Assembly (NCBI GenBank): GCA_963772675.1 | Contig: CAVYYF010000010.1 | Span: 62,001 to 126,000 of the forward strand | Direction of reading: 5' to 3' | DNA length: 64,000 nucleotides | Source: JAKAGZ01 sp963772675 | Lineage (GTDB): Bacteria; Bacteroidota; Ignavibacteria; Ignavibacteriales; Ignavibacteriaceae | In this document: one piece after another, positions 26,901 to 37,135 of the stretch | Position numbering within the stretch: position 1 is the first letter of the stretch | How the letters are laid out: every line of letters starts with the position of its first letter | Notes under the pieces: model-generated | What the model was told of the DNA's origin: nothing | Databases searched by the model: none | The model's input: only the letters and a program-made list of their open reading frames with translations | Position numbers and translations under genes: made by a program

Positions 26901-28612
26901 GTGAGATCAGATTTAATAAAAAAAGGTTTTGATAAAGCACCGCACAGAAGTTTGCTAAAAGCAACCGGTGTTATAAAATCCGACGAGGACTTTAAAAAAC
27001 CTTTTATCGGTGTTTGCAATTCTTATATAGACCTTATCCCCGGTCACGTTCACCTTCAGGAATTTGGAAAAGTCGTTAAAGAAGCAGTGCGCCAGGCAGG
27101 CGGCGTTCCATTCGAGTTCAACACAATTGGTGTGGATGACGGGATTGCTATGGGACATCTTGGAATGCGTTATTCACTTCCCAGCAGGGAATTGATCGCA
27201 GATTCAGTTGAAACAGTTGCTGAAGCTCATCGGCTGGATGGACTTGTCTGTATTCCGAACTGCGACAAAATAGTTCCCGGAATGTTAATGGGTGCAGCGA
27301 GAATAAATATTCCGGTAATATTTATTTCCGGCGGACCTATGAAAGCAGGTCGAACTTCAAAAGGCGAGAAGAGCGACCTTATAAGTGTCTTCGAAGGAGT
27401 CGGCAAATATCAGAACGGAGAGATGTCTTCCGAAGAATTACTGGAACTCGAAAACGTAAGCTGTCCGACTTGCGGTTCCTGTTCCGGAATGTTCACTGCA
27501 AACTCGATGAACTGTTTGATGGAAGCGCTTGGAATAGCATTGCCGGGTAACGGTTCGATACTTGCAGTCGATCCGAAAAGAAAAGAACTTGCCCAACAGG
27601 CGGCGAAGCAGATATTGTATCTCGTCGAAAACAACATCAAACCTTCCGATATTTTTACAAAACAATCTTTCAGAAATGCATTCGCTCTTGATATGGCAAT
27701 GGGCGGAAGCACAAATACAATTTTACACTCACTTGCTATTGCTCTTGAAGCCGGATTGGATTTTAATCTTGAAGAGTTGAATGAAATTTCTTCAAGAGTT
27801 CCTTACATCTGTAAGGTCAGCCCAGCTTCAAAAACAGTTCATATGGAAGATGTTGACAAGGCCGGAGGAATTCACGCAATATTAAATGAGCTTTCAAAGC
27901 TTGATGGTGTTATTGATGCTGATTGTTTAACTGTTACCGGAAAAACAATCGGTGAAAATTTTAAAGATGTAAAAGTAAACGACCGGAACGTAATCCGTTC
28001 CTGCGAAGATCCTTATTCAAAAACCGGCGGACTCGTTGTTCTTTTCGGTAACCTCGCACCCGAAGGTTCAGTTGTAAAAACAGGCGCTGTTGATCCTGGT
28101 ATGATGGTTCACAAAGGGCCTGCACGGATTTATGAATCGCAGGAAAGCGCACTTGTTGGAATTTTAAATCGCGAAGTACAAGCCGGTGATGTTGTTGTAA
28201 TTCGTTATGAAGGTCCTGCGGGCGGACCGGGAATGCCGGAAATGTTGAGTCCCACCAGCGCAATAATGGGAATGGGGCTTAGGAAATAAAGTCGCGCTCA
28301 TAACTGATGGAAGATTTTCGGGAGGAACGAGAGGAGCGTGCATTGGTCACATCTCTCCCGAAGCTGCAGCAAGAGGGCCGATCGCTGCAATAAATGAAGG
28401 TGACATAATTTCAATAGATATTCCTAACAGATCGATAAATCTTGAATTATCTCAGGAAGAAATAAATCAGAGACTTGGAAAATCTGCCGGAGTTTGAACC
28501 CAAAATTAAGAAGGGATATCTCTCGAGATATTCCAAAATGGTTTCATCTGCCAGCAAAGGTGCTGTGTTAAGATTACCCGAACTTGAAAAAAATACCAAG
28601 GAGCCTGTATGA
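26901..28612 (+). CDS. ilvD: Dihydroxy-acid dehydratase (two frameshifts)
   Basis: Fe-S dehydratase making 2-oxoisovalerate and 2-oxo-3-methylvalerate. Cluster and metal motifs are FIGVCNSYIDLIPGH, VCIPNCDKIVPGMLMG and CPTCGSCSGMFTANSMNCLMEALG. I prefer GTG 26901 as start: AGAGG lies five bases before it and MRSDLIKKGFDKAPHRSLL is the usual N-terminus; an in-frame TTG at 26862 has no such site. The first frame stops at 28289, but the next base frame gives GLGNKVALITDGRFSGGTRGA, so one extra G lies in GGGG 28274-28277. A second extra base near 28479-28484 restores LPEFEPKIKKGYLSRYSKMV to TGA 28610-28612, which overlaps the ilvB ATG by the usual ATGA. The reconstructed 569 residues are normal length. 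Confidence 0.92.
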
Positions 28613-30327
28613 AAACTGATAATGTTATGCTGTCAGGGGCTGACATCTTTTTCGAATGCTTAAAGCGTGAAGGTGTCGATACTATTTTCGGTTACCCGGG
28701 GGGAGCCGTTTTAAAACTTTATGAAAAATTATATGATGTTGATTTTCTTCAGCATATTCTTGTAAGACACGAACAGGGTGCAGCACACATGGCTGAAGGA
28801 TATGCAAAGGCAACGGGAAAAGTCGGAGTTGTTCTCGTTACTTCAGGTCCCGGCGCAACTAACACAGTAACTGGAATTGCGGATGCGTATATGGATTCAG
28901 TACCTATCGTTGTTTTTACAGGGCAGGTTCCATCGCACTTAATCGGCAACGATGCTTTCCAGGAAGCAGACATTATCGGAATTACAAGACCGATCACAAA
29001 ACATAATTTTTTGGTTCGTGATGTAAATGAGTTAGCATTAACAATAAGAAAAGCTTTTCACATTGCTTCAACCGGAAGGCCCGGCCCGGTAGTTGTTGAT
29101 CTTCCTAAAGATATAATTGCATCAGAATGTGAATTTGTTTATCCGGATGATGTTGAAATAAGAGGCTACCGTCCAGTTTATCGCGGCCATTCAAATCAAA
29201 TTAAAAAAGCAGCGGAGTTAATTAGCAACTCAAAGAAACCATTACTTTATGTTGGCGGCGGAGTTGTGATGTCAGGCGGATCACGCGAACTTTCACTTCT
29301 TGTGCAGGAAAATAATTTACCTGTCACAATGACGCTTCAGGGACTCGGCGCGTTTCCCGGAACAGATGAACATTCACTCGGTATGCTTGGAATGCACGGA
29401 ACTTACTGGGCAAACCAGGCTGTGCAGAATTGCGATCTATTAATTTCGCTCGGCGCAAGATTTGACGATAGGGTAACGGGAAATACTGACAGTTTTGCTC
29501 CTTCTGCTTTTAAAGTTCACGTTGATATTGATCCGGCAAGCATTGACAAAAATGTTGTTGTCGATCTCCCGATAGTGGGAGATGTAAAACACGTTCTTGC
29601 TGAACTAGTTGCCGAAATTCAGAAACATCCTGAAATCGAAGAATGGTGGGAGTCGATTTATAGATGGAAAGATGAATGTCCTTTGTCCTACGATGGAGGT
29701 GACGGAAGGCTGAGAACTGAATTTGTAATTGAGAAACTTTCCGAAAAAACAAAAGGTGAAGCAGTCGTTGTTACCGATGTTGGACAACACCAGATGTGGA
29801 CAGCACAATATTATAAATTCAATCATCCACGGTCAAATATTACCAGCGGCGGATTGGGAACGATGGGATTTTCTGTTCCTGCTTCAATTGGTGCAGCATT
29901 TGGAATTAAAGACAGACCGATTGTTTCCGTAAGCGGCGACGGCGGATTTCAAATGAACATACAGGAATTAATTACTGCCGCCGCTTATAAATTGCCTATT
30001 AAATTTATTGTAATTAATAACAGTTTCCTTGGAATGGTAAGGCAATGGCAGGAATTATTTCATTCAGAAAAATTCAGTTTTACCGACCTCGGTCAAAGCA
30101 ATCCTGATTTTGTAAAGGTCGGCGAAGCATTCGGCATAAAATCTTTCTCAACTGATAATCCGAAAGAGGTTGATGGGCTTCTGGATAAAGTTTTTGCTTA
30201 CAATGAGGGACCGTCTCTTGTTGAATTCAAAGTCGTGAAAGAAGATATGGTTTTCCCGATCATTCCTTCGGGTAAATCGGTTGCAGATATGATAGTTAAA
30301 AGATTAAATCCAAAAAATATGTTGTAA
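28609..30327 (+). CDS. ilvB: Acetolactate synthase large subunit
   Basis: ThDP enzyme condensing pyruvate with pyruvate or 2-oxobutyrate, first common step to valine, leucine and isoleucine. 572 residues, complete. The activating Glu is in LVRHEQGAAHMAEGYA, the FAD/substrate region shows GQVPSHLIGNDAFQEADI, and the ThDP-Mg motif is VSGDGGFQMNIQELITAA. It overlaps the ilvD end by four bases and is followed by ilvN after four bases, the normal catalytic-regulatory pairing, so the subunits should be co-translated. Confidence 0.97.
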   Translation: MKTDNVMLSGADIFFECLKREGVDTIFGYPGGAVLKLYEKLYDVDFLQHILVRHEQGAAHMAEGYAKATGKVGVVLVTSGPGATNTVTGIADAYMDSVPIVVFTGQVPSHLIGNDAFQEADIIGITRPITKHNFLVRDVNELALTIRKAFHIASTGRPGPVVVDLPKDIIASECEFVYPDDVEIRGYRPVYRGHSNQIKKAAELISNSKKPLLYVGGGVVMSGGSRELSLLVQENNLPVTMTLQGLGAFPGTDEHSLGMLGMHGTYWANQAVQNCDLLISLGARFDDRVTGNTDSFAPSAFKVHVDIDPASIDKNVVVDLPIVGDVKHVLAELVAEIQKHPEIEEWWESIYRWKDECPLSYDGGDGRLRTEFVIEKLSEKTKGEAVVVTDVGQHQMWTAQYYKFNHPRSNITSGGLGTMGFSVPASIGAAFGIKDRPIVSVSGDGGFQMNIQELITAAAYKLPIKFIVINNSFLGMVRQWQELFHSEKFSFTDLGQSNPDFVKVGEAFGIKSFSTDNPKEVDGLLDKVFAYNEGPSLVEFKVVKEDMVFPIIPSGKSVADMIVKRLNPKNML

Positions 30328-30331
30328 TAAT

Positions 30332-30844
30332 ATGACACAAGTAATTTCAGTTTTAATAGAAAATCATTTCGGAGCTTTTGACCGCGTTGCTACTATGTTC
30401 AGCGGAAAAGGATTTAATTTAAAAAGTATAACGATAGGCGAAACGGAAATCGCAAATGTTTCCCGTATGACAATTGTCACAGAGGGTGAGGGAAAAGATA
30501 TTGACAAAGTTGTAAAACAATTGAACAGGCTGGTTGACACGATAAAAGTGATAGACCTTTCAAATACTAATCACGTTGAAAGGGAGCTTGCACTTATAAG
30601 AATTGATCTTCAAAACACTTCGCTGGATGAGATGAAAAATGTATGCGACGTATTTCGCGGAAATGTAGTCGACATAAATAATAAATCAATAATGCTTGAA
30701 ATAACAGGTCCGCCGGAAAAGATAGATGCAGTTGTAAATGTGCTTATGCCGTTCGGAATTCTTGAAATGGCACGTTCGGGTAATGTTGCTCTGCGTAGAG
30801 GCGAACAATTAAAAATTAAGAAAAAAGAATATCCATCAAATTAA
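30332..30844 (+). CDS. ilvN: Acetolactate synthase small (regulatory) subunit
   Basis: 170 residues: N-terminal ACT domain (VLIENHFGAFDRVATMFSGKGFNLKSITIGETE) and the C-terminal ALS regulatory domain (RELALIRIDLQ to GILEMARSGNVALRRGE). It binds valine (or other end products), stabilises IlvB and gives feedback inhibition. The length is that of the long IlvH/IlvN type. Placed between ilvB and ilvC with very short gaps. Confidence 0.95.
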   Translation: MTQVISVLIENHFGAFDRVATMFSGKGFNLKSITIGETEIANVSRMTIVTEGEGKDIDKVVKQLNRLVDTIKVIDLSNTNHVERELALIRIDLQNTSLDEMKNVCDVFRGNVVDINNKSIMLEITGPPEKIDAVVNVLMPFGILEMARSGNVALRRGEQLKIKKKEYPSN

Positions 30845-30856
30845 AGAGGTAAAAAG

Positions 30857-31873
30857 ATGAAAGTTTATTATGATCAGGACGCATCGTTCGATTATTTAAT
30901 TAATAAAAAAATTGCTGTACTTGGTTTCGGCAGCCAGGGACATGCTCATTCCCTGAATTTACACGAAAGTGGATTTAACGTATGTGTTGGATTACGTAAA
31001 GAAAGCACTTCGTGGCCAAAAGCAGAAAATGCCGGGCTTGAAGTTAAAGAAATCTCCGAAGCCTGTGAATGGGCCGATGTGATTATGGTTTTGTTGCCGG
31101 ATCAGAATCAGAAAAAGGTTTACGAAGAATCTATCCAACAGCATTTAACGGAGGGTAAAACTCTGGCGTTCGGCCATGGTTTTAATATTCATTATAAATG
31201 GATCGAACCGCCTAAAAATGTAAACGTAATGATGATCGCCCCGAAAAGTCCGGGACATCTGGTTCGAAGAACATTTCTCGAAGGGAAAGGCGTCCCTTGT
31301 TTAATAGCGGTTCACCAGGATTATACCGGCGACACAAAGGAATTAGCACTTGCCTGGTCAAAAGGAATCGGCGGAACGCGTGCTGGGGTTATCGAAACGA
31401 ATTTTAAAAATGAAACCGAAACTGATCTTTTTGGCGAACAGGCTGTTCTCTGCGGCGGATCAGCTCAATTAATCAAAGCTGGTTTTGAAGTACTTACAGA
31501 AGCTGGTTATCCTGATGAACTTGCATATTTCGAATGTATGCACGAACTAAAACTTATAGTCGACCTTTATTATGAAGGAGGACTGTCAAGAATGAATTAT
31601 TCTGTAAGCGATACAGCAGAATACGGAGGAATGACGAGAGGAAGCCGTGTAATAACCGAGCAAACAAAAAATGAGATGAAAAAAATTCTTAAGGAAGTAC
31701 AGGACGGAAGTTTCGCAAAAGAGTGGTACGATGAAAATTTCAGTGGAGCTAAAAAGATGAAACAATTAAGACAGGAAAATTCTCAACACCCCATTGAAGT
31801 AGTCGGGGCTAAATTGAGAGGAATGATGTCGTGGCTGCTTAAGAAAAATGAAAAGGAGGAAGTTGGCGTATGA
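30857..31873 (+). CDS. ilvC: Ketol-acid reductoisomerase (class I)
   Basis: Isomerises and reduces acetolactate or acetohydroxybutyrate. 338 residues place it in the short class I form. The Rossmann motif is VLGFGSQGHAHSLNLHESG, the cofactor-specificity loop starts GLRKESTSW (Ser-containing, as in NADPH-preferring enzymes), and metal ligands are in the DLFGEQAVLCGG and YFECMHELKLIVDLYYEGG blocks. Ribosome site AGAGG precedes the ATG. It overlaps leuB by ATGA. Confidence 0.96.
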   Translation: MKVYYDQDASFDYLINKKIAVLGFGSQGHAHSLNLHESGFNVCVGLRKESTSWPKAENAGLEVKEISEACEWADVIMVLLPDQNQKKVYEESIQQHLTEGKTLAFGHGFNIHYKWIEPPKNVNVMMIAPKSPGHLVRRTFLEGKGVPCLIAVHQDYTGDTKELALAWSKGIGGTRAGVIETNFKNETETDLFGEQAVLCGGSAQLIKAGFEVLTEAGYPDELAYFECMHELKLIVDLYYEGGLSRMNYSVSDTAEYGGMTRGSRVITEQTKNEMKKILKEVQDGSFAKEWYDENFSGAKKMKQLRQENSQHPIEVVGAKLRGMMSWLLKKNEKEEVGV

Positions 31874-32967
31874 TACCGAAGATTGTTCTTCTCCCGGGAG
31901 ACGGTATAGGTGTAGAGGTCACCGATTCAGCTAAACGTGTTCTTAAATTCGTGGCTTCCAAGTTCAATGTTGAATTTGAACTGGAAGAAAAACTAATCGG
32001 CGGCTCTTCTTATGATAAATTTGGAACGCCTTTAACTGATGAAACATTGCAGACCTGCTTTGATTCAGATGCTGTTTTGCTCGGAGCAGTCGGTGGTTAC
32101 AAATGGGAAAGCCTTCAGCATAATTTAAAACCTGAAGCTGCGCTTTTAAAATTGAGAAAAGCCTTAGGATTATTTGCAAACTTAAGGCCTGCAAAAGTCT
32201 ATCCACAATTAATAGATTCATCATCCCTGAAAAAAGAAGTTGTAGAAGGAACCGACTTTGTTGTATTCCGCGAGCTGACCGGAGGAATTTATTTTGGTGA
32301 GCCTCGCGGATACAATAAAGAAAAAGGCTGGAATACAATGGTCTATACAAGATTTGAGATTGAAAGAATTGCCAGACTTGCTTTTGAAACCGCAGTCAAA
32401 AGAAAAGGAGAAATTGTCTCAGTTGATAAAGCAAATGTTCTGGAATGTTCACAATTGTGGAGAGAAGTGGTAAACGAAGTAAGCAAAGATTTTCCTGCAG
32501 TAAATCTCAAGCATATGTATGTGGATAATGCGGCAATGCAGATCGTTCGAGATCCAAAACAGTTTGATGTAATTCTTACTTCAAATTTGTTCGGGGATAT
32601 TCTGAGCGATATATCTGGGATAATAACAGGAAGTATTGGTATGCTTCCTTCTGCAAGCATTGGTAGTAAATATGCTCTCTATGAACCCATTCACGGAAGC
32701 GCGCCGGATATCGCCGGGAAAGATCGTGCAAACCCGATTGCGGCAATATCATCTGTGGCTATGATGCTTGAATATTCTTTTGAGATGAATAAACCCGCCG
32801 AATTAATCTATTCGGCTGTAAAAGGAGTCATCAAAGATGGGTATAGAACTCAGGATATAAATAATGGAGATTGTAAACTCATTGGGACAAAATTGATGAC
32901 GGAAAAAATTATTGAAAATATTGAAAATATTTATAACGAACAGGCCCTAGGAGTCTTTACACTTTAA
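31870..32967 (+). CDS. leuB: 3-Isopropylmalate dehydrogenase
   Basis: NAD-dependent oxidative decarboxylation of 3-isopropylmalate in leucine synthesis. 365 residues. Motifs: LLPGDGIGVEVTDSAKRVL, RELTGGIYFGEPRG (IPMDH-type rather than isocitrate type), MYVDNAAMQIVRDPKQFDVILTSNLFGDILSD, and EPIHGSAPDIAGKDRANP for cofactor binding. The gene starts inside the ilvC stop, so the two are translationally coupled. Confidence 0.96.
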   Translation: MIPKIVLLPGDGIGVEVTDSAKRVLKFVASKFNVEFELEEKLIGGSSYDKFGTPLTDETLQTCFDSDAVLLGAVGGYKWESLQHNLKPEAALLKLRKALGLFANLRPAKVYPQLIDSSSLKKEVVEGTDFVVFRELTGGIYFGEPRGYNKEKGWNTMVYTRFEIERIARLAFETAVKRKGEIVSVDKANVLECSQLWREVVNEVSKDFPAVNLKHMYVDNAAMQIVRDPKQFDVILTSNLFGDILSDISGIITGSIGMLPSASIGSKYALYEPIHGSAPDIAGKDRANPIAAISSVAMMLEYSFEMNKPAELIYSAVKGVIKDGYRTQDINNGDCKLIGTKLMTEKIIENIENIYNEQALGVFTL

Positions 32968-32968
32968 T

Positions 32969-33595
32969 ATGATGAATACAAGCAGTGGATGGCAATCGCC
33001 GGAACACGCGTTAAGCTATCTGAGTAGAGCAGATAAAATTCCTCATCGCACAGAAGGTGAATCTGTTTTGCTGGAAGAACTAGATCCTAATTCAGCAAAG
33101 ATTTTAGATATAGGCGCGGGTAACGGAAGATTACTGGATTTGTGTTTGTTGAAGTGTCCGGGTGCTACAGGAGTAGCTTTAGATTTTTCTCCACCTATGC
33201 TGGAAAGCTTAAGAGAAAAATATAAAGATGGAAGAGTAGAGATAATTGAACATGATATAAATAGCTCTTTGCCTTTTGATGCAAAAAGTTTTGATGTAGT
33301 AGTATCGAGTTTTGCGATACATCATGTTGATCACGCTAGAAAAAGAAAGTTGTATGAAGAAATTTGGGAGGTAACTCAGGACGGAGGAATATTCTGCAAT
33401 TTGGAGCATGTTTCTTCTCCGACCGAAAATCTTCATAAAATATTTTTTCAAAAGCTTGGAGCAGAAGAGGACGGAGCAAATATTCTTCTTGATGTTGAGA
33501 CTCAACTTAAATGGTTGAGAGAAATTGGCTTTTATGATGTTGACTGTTACTGGAAATGGCGTGAGTTAGCATTACTGATTGGTAAAAAACATTAG
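32969..33595 (+). CDS. Class I SAM-dependent methyltransferase, substrate unknown
   Basis: 208 residues with a complete Rossmann methyltransferase fold. The SAM loop is ILDIGAGNGRLLDLC, the acidic residue follows in GVALDFSPPML, and later come VVVSSFAIHHVDH and QDGGIFCNLEHV. It starts one base after the leuB stop and 54 bases before leuA, so it is expressed with the leucine genes although no step of that pathway needs methylation. It resembles general methyltransf_25/11-type enzymes; substrate cannot be inferred. The wider 54-base gap before leuA suggests the gene was inserted here later. Confidence 0.8.
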   Translation: MMNTSSGWQSPEHALSYLSRADKIPHRTEGESVLLEELDPNSAKILDIGAGNGRLLDLCLLKCPGATGVALDFSPPMLESLREKYKDGRVEIIEHDINSSLPFDAKSFDVVVSSFAIHHVDHARKRKLYEEIWEVTQDGGIFCNLEHVSSPTENLHKIFFQKLGAEEDGANILLDVETQLKWLREIGFYDVDCYWKWRELALLIGKKH

Positions 33596-33649
33596 TTAAA
33601 TAATAAAGATTTTAGTTAACGGCTAAATATAAAATAGCGAGGTACAAAA

Positions 33650-35231
33650 GTGCATAACAGGGTATTAGTCTTCGATACAACTTTAAGAGATGGAGAACAA
33701 TCTCCGGGTGCTTCATTAAATATCTTTGAAAAATTAGAGATAGCGAGGCAACTAGAGAAACTAAAAGTTGATATTATCGAAGCTGGCTTCCCGGTTTCAT
33801 CCCCGGCTCAGTTCGAAGCTGTTAAAAGAATATCCGGTGAAATTAATGTTACTATTGCTGCGCTTGCCCGGGCTAAAGAGATTGATATTAAATCTGCTTA
33901 TGATGCCATCAAGAAATGCAAGCAAAAAAAGGATACATACTTTTAACAGTACGTCGGATTATCATATAGTCGGAAAATTTTCTGATTCAAGATATGGAAA
34001 TACGTTAAGTGAAAAAAGAGATACAATATTTAAAATGTCTTTCGACATGGTTCAATATGCAAAATCACTTTGTGATGATGTTGAATTTTCTGCAGAGGAT
34101 GCAGGTAGAACTGATATAAATTATCTTGCTGAGGTAATAGAAGCTGCAATTGAAGCAGGTGCTACAACGATTAATATCCCTGATACAACCGGCTACACAA
34201 TGCCCACTGAGTTTGGAAATAAAATAGCTGAGTTGTTTAAAAAAGTAAAAAATATAAATAGGGCGATTGTAAGTGTTCATTGCCACAACGATCTTGGGAT
34301 GGCAGTTGCAAATTCCCTGGCAGGCATAGAAAATGGTGCAAGACAGGTGGAATGCACAATAAATGGAATTGGTGAAAGAGCAGGAAATGCTTCATTAGAA
34401 GAAATTGTAATGGCACTGAAAGTCAGAAAAGATCTTTATGATTTTCATACTGATATAAATACAACGGAAATTTATAACACGAGCAGAATGGTTTCATCTT
34501 TTTCAGGAATGATAGTTCAGCCCAACAAAGCCATTGTCGGCGAGAATGCATTTGCACATGAAGCAGGTATTCACCAGGATGGAATGTTGAAAAACAGGGA
34601 GACGTACGAAATTATGCTTCCTGAATCTGTTGGCGTTCAGAAAACTAAAATTGTTTTGGGCAGACATTCAGGCCGGCATGGCTTAAAAGTAAGATTAAAA
34701 GAACTGGGATATATTCTTTCTGAAACCGAATTACAGAAAGCTTATGAGAGTTTCACTAAACTTGCGGATAAGAAAAAAGAAATATTCGACGATGATCTCA
34801 GAATTCTTATGGGAGATGAGATTGTTTCCAAAAATGAATTTTATGAATTGGTTTATGTAAATATAAATTCAGGAACCAACTCAATTCCAACAGCAACAGT
34901 AAGCATTAAAAACTCTGATGTTGAATATTCAGACTCTGCTACTGGTGATGGTGCTGTTGACGCTTTGTTTAATGCAATTAACAGGTCTCTGAATTTGCAG
35001 CCTAATCTCGAATCTTACCAGGTAAGGTCCGTTACATCCGGCAGGGAAGCACTTGGTGAAGTGTTTGTTAGAATTCGTTACGATAATTTGTCGTTTACCG
35101 GCAGAGGCGTTTCAACGGATATTATTGAAGCAAGCGGCAAAGCATATATAAGTGCAATTAATCAACAGGAATTGCATAAAGCAGAGCAAAAAACCGAAGA
35201 AGAAGAGAAAGAAATTATTAAAGCAGTTTAG
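33650..35231 (+). CDS. leuA: 2-Isopropylmalate synthase (frameshifted)
   Basis: Condenses acetyl-CoA with 2-oxoisovalerate, first step of the leucine branch. The start is GTG 33650, giving MHNRVLVFDTTLRDGEQSPGASLN. The first frame ends at 33946. The other frame takes over as KRIHTFNSTSDYHIVGKFS at the run of seven A at 33924-33930, so one extra A is the likely cause. Metal and substrate motifs are VSVHCHNDLGMAVANSLAGIENGARQVECTINGIGERAGNASLEE. The C-terminal leucine-sensing dimer domain is present (VSIKNSDVEYSDSATGDGAVDALFNAI), so feedback control is expected. The reconstructed length of about 526 residues is normal. Confidence 0.93.
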
Positions 35232-35242
35232 GAGAAAGTAAT

Positions 35243-36538
35243 ATGGGAATGACAATAACTGAAAAAATTTTAGCAAAGTCCGCGGGAAAAGATAAAGTAA
35301 TTCCCGGGGAAAACGTGTGGTTAAATGTTGATGTGTTAATGACACATGATGTCTGTGGTCCGCCTACTTTCGCAATCTGGAAAAAGGAATTTGGTGAAAA
35401 AGCAAAAATATGGGATAAAGATAAGTTGGTGATTTTTCCTGACCATTACATCTTCACAAAAAATGTTCACGCTAACAGGAATGTTGTTCTACTCCGTGAG
35501 TTTGCTAAAGAGCATCAGATTGAAAATTATTATGATGTTGGAACTGACAGGTACAAAGGTGTTTGCCATGTAGCTTTAGCGGAAGAAGGATACAATATTC
35601 CGGGAACAGTTTTGTTCGGAACTGATTCGCACACCTGCACTTCTGGTGCATTCGGGATGTTCGCAACCGGAGTTGGAAATACTGACGCAGCATTTATACT
35701 TGGTACAGGAAAAATATGGGAAAAAGTTCCCGAGTCAATGAAGTTTACATTTAATGGTAAACTTCCGGAATATTTAACAGCAAAAGACCTCATACTTCAA
35801 ATACTTGGCGATATAACAACAGACGGAGCAACTTACAGGGCAATGGAATTTGACGGGGAAGCCGTTTATGACTTATCAATGGAAGAGAGGATGACTCTCA
35901 CTAATATGGCAATCGAAGCAGGTGGAATGAACGGAATTATTGCTGCAGATGAAGTTACCCGTGCTTATGTGAAACAAAGAAATGATAAACCTTATGAGAC
36001 ATTTCAAAGTGACAGCGATGCAAAATATTTCAAAACATATGAATATAACGTTGAAGAAATTCAACCTCTTGTAGCCAAGCCGCACAGTCCTGACAACAGG
36101 GATAATGTAAAAAATGTTGAAGGTACAGCGTTGACAAAATGTTACATAGGTTCGTGTACAGGAGGAAAAATAACTGATTTTATAAATGCCGGAAAATTAT
36201 TACTTGGAAGAAAGACACAGGTGCCAACTTTTATTGTTCCCGCCAGTACGGCTACTGCTCAACAGCTTGAAGCAGAAATGATAAATGGAGTTGCACTGAA
36301 ACAAATCTTTCTGGATGCCGGATGTAAAATTGCTGAATCTTCCTGTGCAGCATGTCTCGGCGGTCCGGACGATACTTTCGGCAGAGCCGTTGATAAAGAC
36401 GTTGTTATATCTACCACAAACAGAAATTTTCCCGGCAGAATGGGAAGCAAAAAATCTGAAGTTTATCTTGCTTCACCACTTACGGTGGCGGCATCAGCAA
36501 TTACAGGTGTGATTACTGATCCTAGAAATTTTTTATAA
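35243..36538 (+). CDS. leuC: 3-Isopropylmalate dehydratase large subunit
   Basis: Aconitase-superfamily subunit holding the [4Fe-4S] cluster. 431 residues, the shorter form shared with homoaconitase-type enzymes. Cluster Cys residues are in GTDSHTCTSGAFGMFATGVG, CYIGSCTGG and ESSCAACLGGPDD. It acts with LeuD (next gene, 18 bases on) to isomerise 2- to 3-isopropylmalate; with citramalate it can also serve the isoleucine route opened by CimA. Confidence 0.94.
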   Translation: MGMTITEKILAKSAGKDKVIPGENVWLNVDVLMTHDVCGPPTFAIWKKEFGEKAKIWDKDKLVIFPDHYIFTKNVHANRNVVLLREFAKEHQIENYYDVGTDRYKGVCHVALAEEGYNIPGTVLFGTDSHTCTSGAFGMFATGVGNTDAAFILGTGKIWEKVPESMKFTFNGKLPEYLTAKDLILQILGDITTDGATYRAMEFDGEAVYDLSMEERMTLTNMAIEAGGMNGIIAADEVTRAYVKQRNDKPYETFQSDSDAKYFKTYEYNVEEIQPLVAKPHSPDNRDNVKNVEGTALTKCYIGSCTGGKITDFINAGKLLLGRKTQVPTFIVPASTATAQQLEAEMINGVALKQIFLDAGCKIAESSCAACLGGPDDTFGRAVDKDVVISTTNRNFPGRMGSKKSEVYLASPLTVAASAITGVITDPRNFL

Positions 36539-36556
36539 TCGACAAAGGAAGTTGAA

Positions 36557-37117
36557 ATGGAAAAAATAATTAAAGGAAAAGCTTTCGTACTCGGAGATAA
36601 TATTGATACAGATCAGATAATTCCCGCTGAACATCTTGTTTATAGTTTGTCTGATCCCGATGAATCAAAAAAATACGGTCAGTTTGCATTATCAGGAGTT
36701 CCTGCAGCGAAATCCGGTTTGCCGGAGGGTGACATTCCGTTTATCGAGGTAAATAACTTTGAATCAAAATTTGACATAATCATCGGCGGTGGAAACTTTG
36801 GCTGTGGTTCATCAAGAGAACACGCTCCGTTCGCGCTGCAAAAAGCGGGTATTAAGGCTGTCGTTGCTGAATCATATGCACGAATATTTTACAGGAATTC
36901 TGTAGACGGCGGTTTTCTTATTCCTTATGAATCATTTGGAAAACTTAGTGATAAAATTAAAACCTTTGACCAGGTAGAAATCGATCTTGAAAAAAATATT
37001 CTGAAAAATCTTTCTACTGATATAAAATATAACTTAAAGCCGCTTGGCAACGTTTTACCTATTATAGAACAGGGCGGAATTTTTGAATATGCGAGAAAAG
37101 CAGGAATGATTGTTTAA
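36557..37117 (+). CDS. leuD: 3-Isopropylmalate dehydratase small subunit
   Basis: Swivelling-domain partner of LeuC, 186 residues. The family motifs are LGDNIDTDQIIPAEHL and the substrate-recognition loop GGGNFGCGSSREHAPFALQKAGIKAVVAESYARIFYRNS. It is separated from leuC by 18 bases and from cimA by 18 bases. Confidence 0.94.
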   Translation: MEKIIKGKAFVLGDNIDTDQIIPAEHLVYSLSDPDESKKYGQFALSGVPAAKSGLPEGDIPFIEVNNFESKFDIIIGGGNFGCGSSREHAPFALQKAGIKAVVAESYARIFYRNSVDGGFLIPYESFGKLSDKIKTFDQVEIDLEKNILKNLSTDIKYNLKPLGNVLPIIEQGGIFEYARKAGMIV

Positions 37118-37135
37118 CAAAACCGGAAATTTAAG

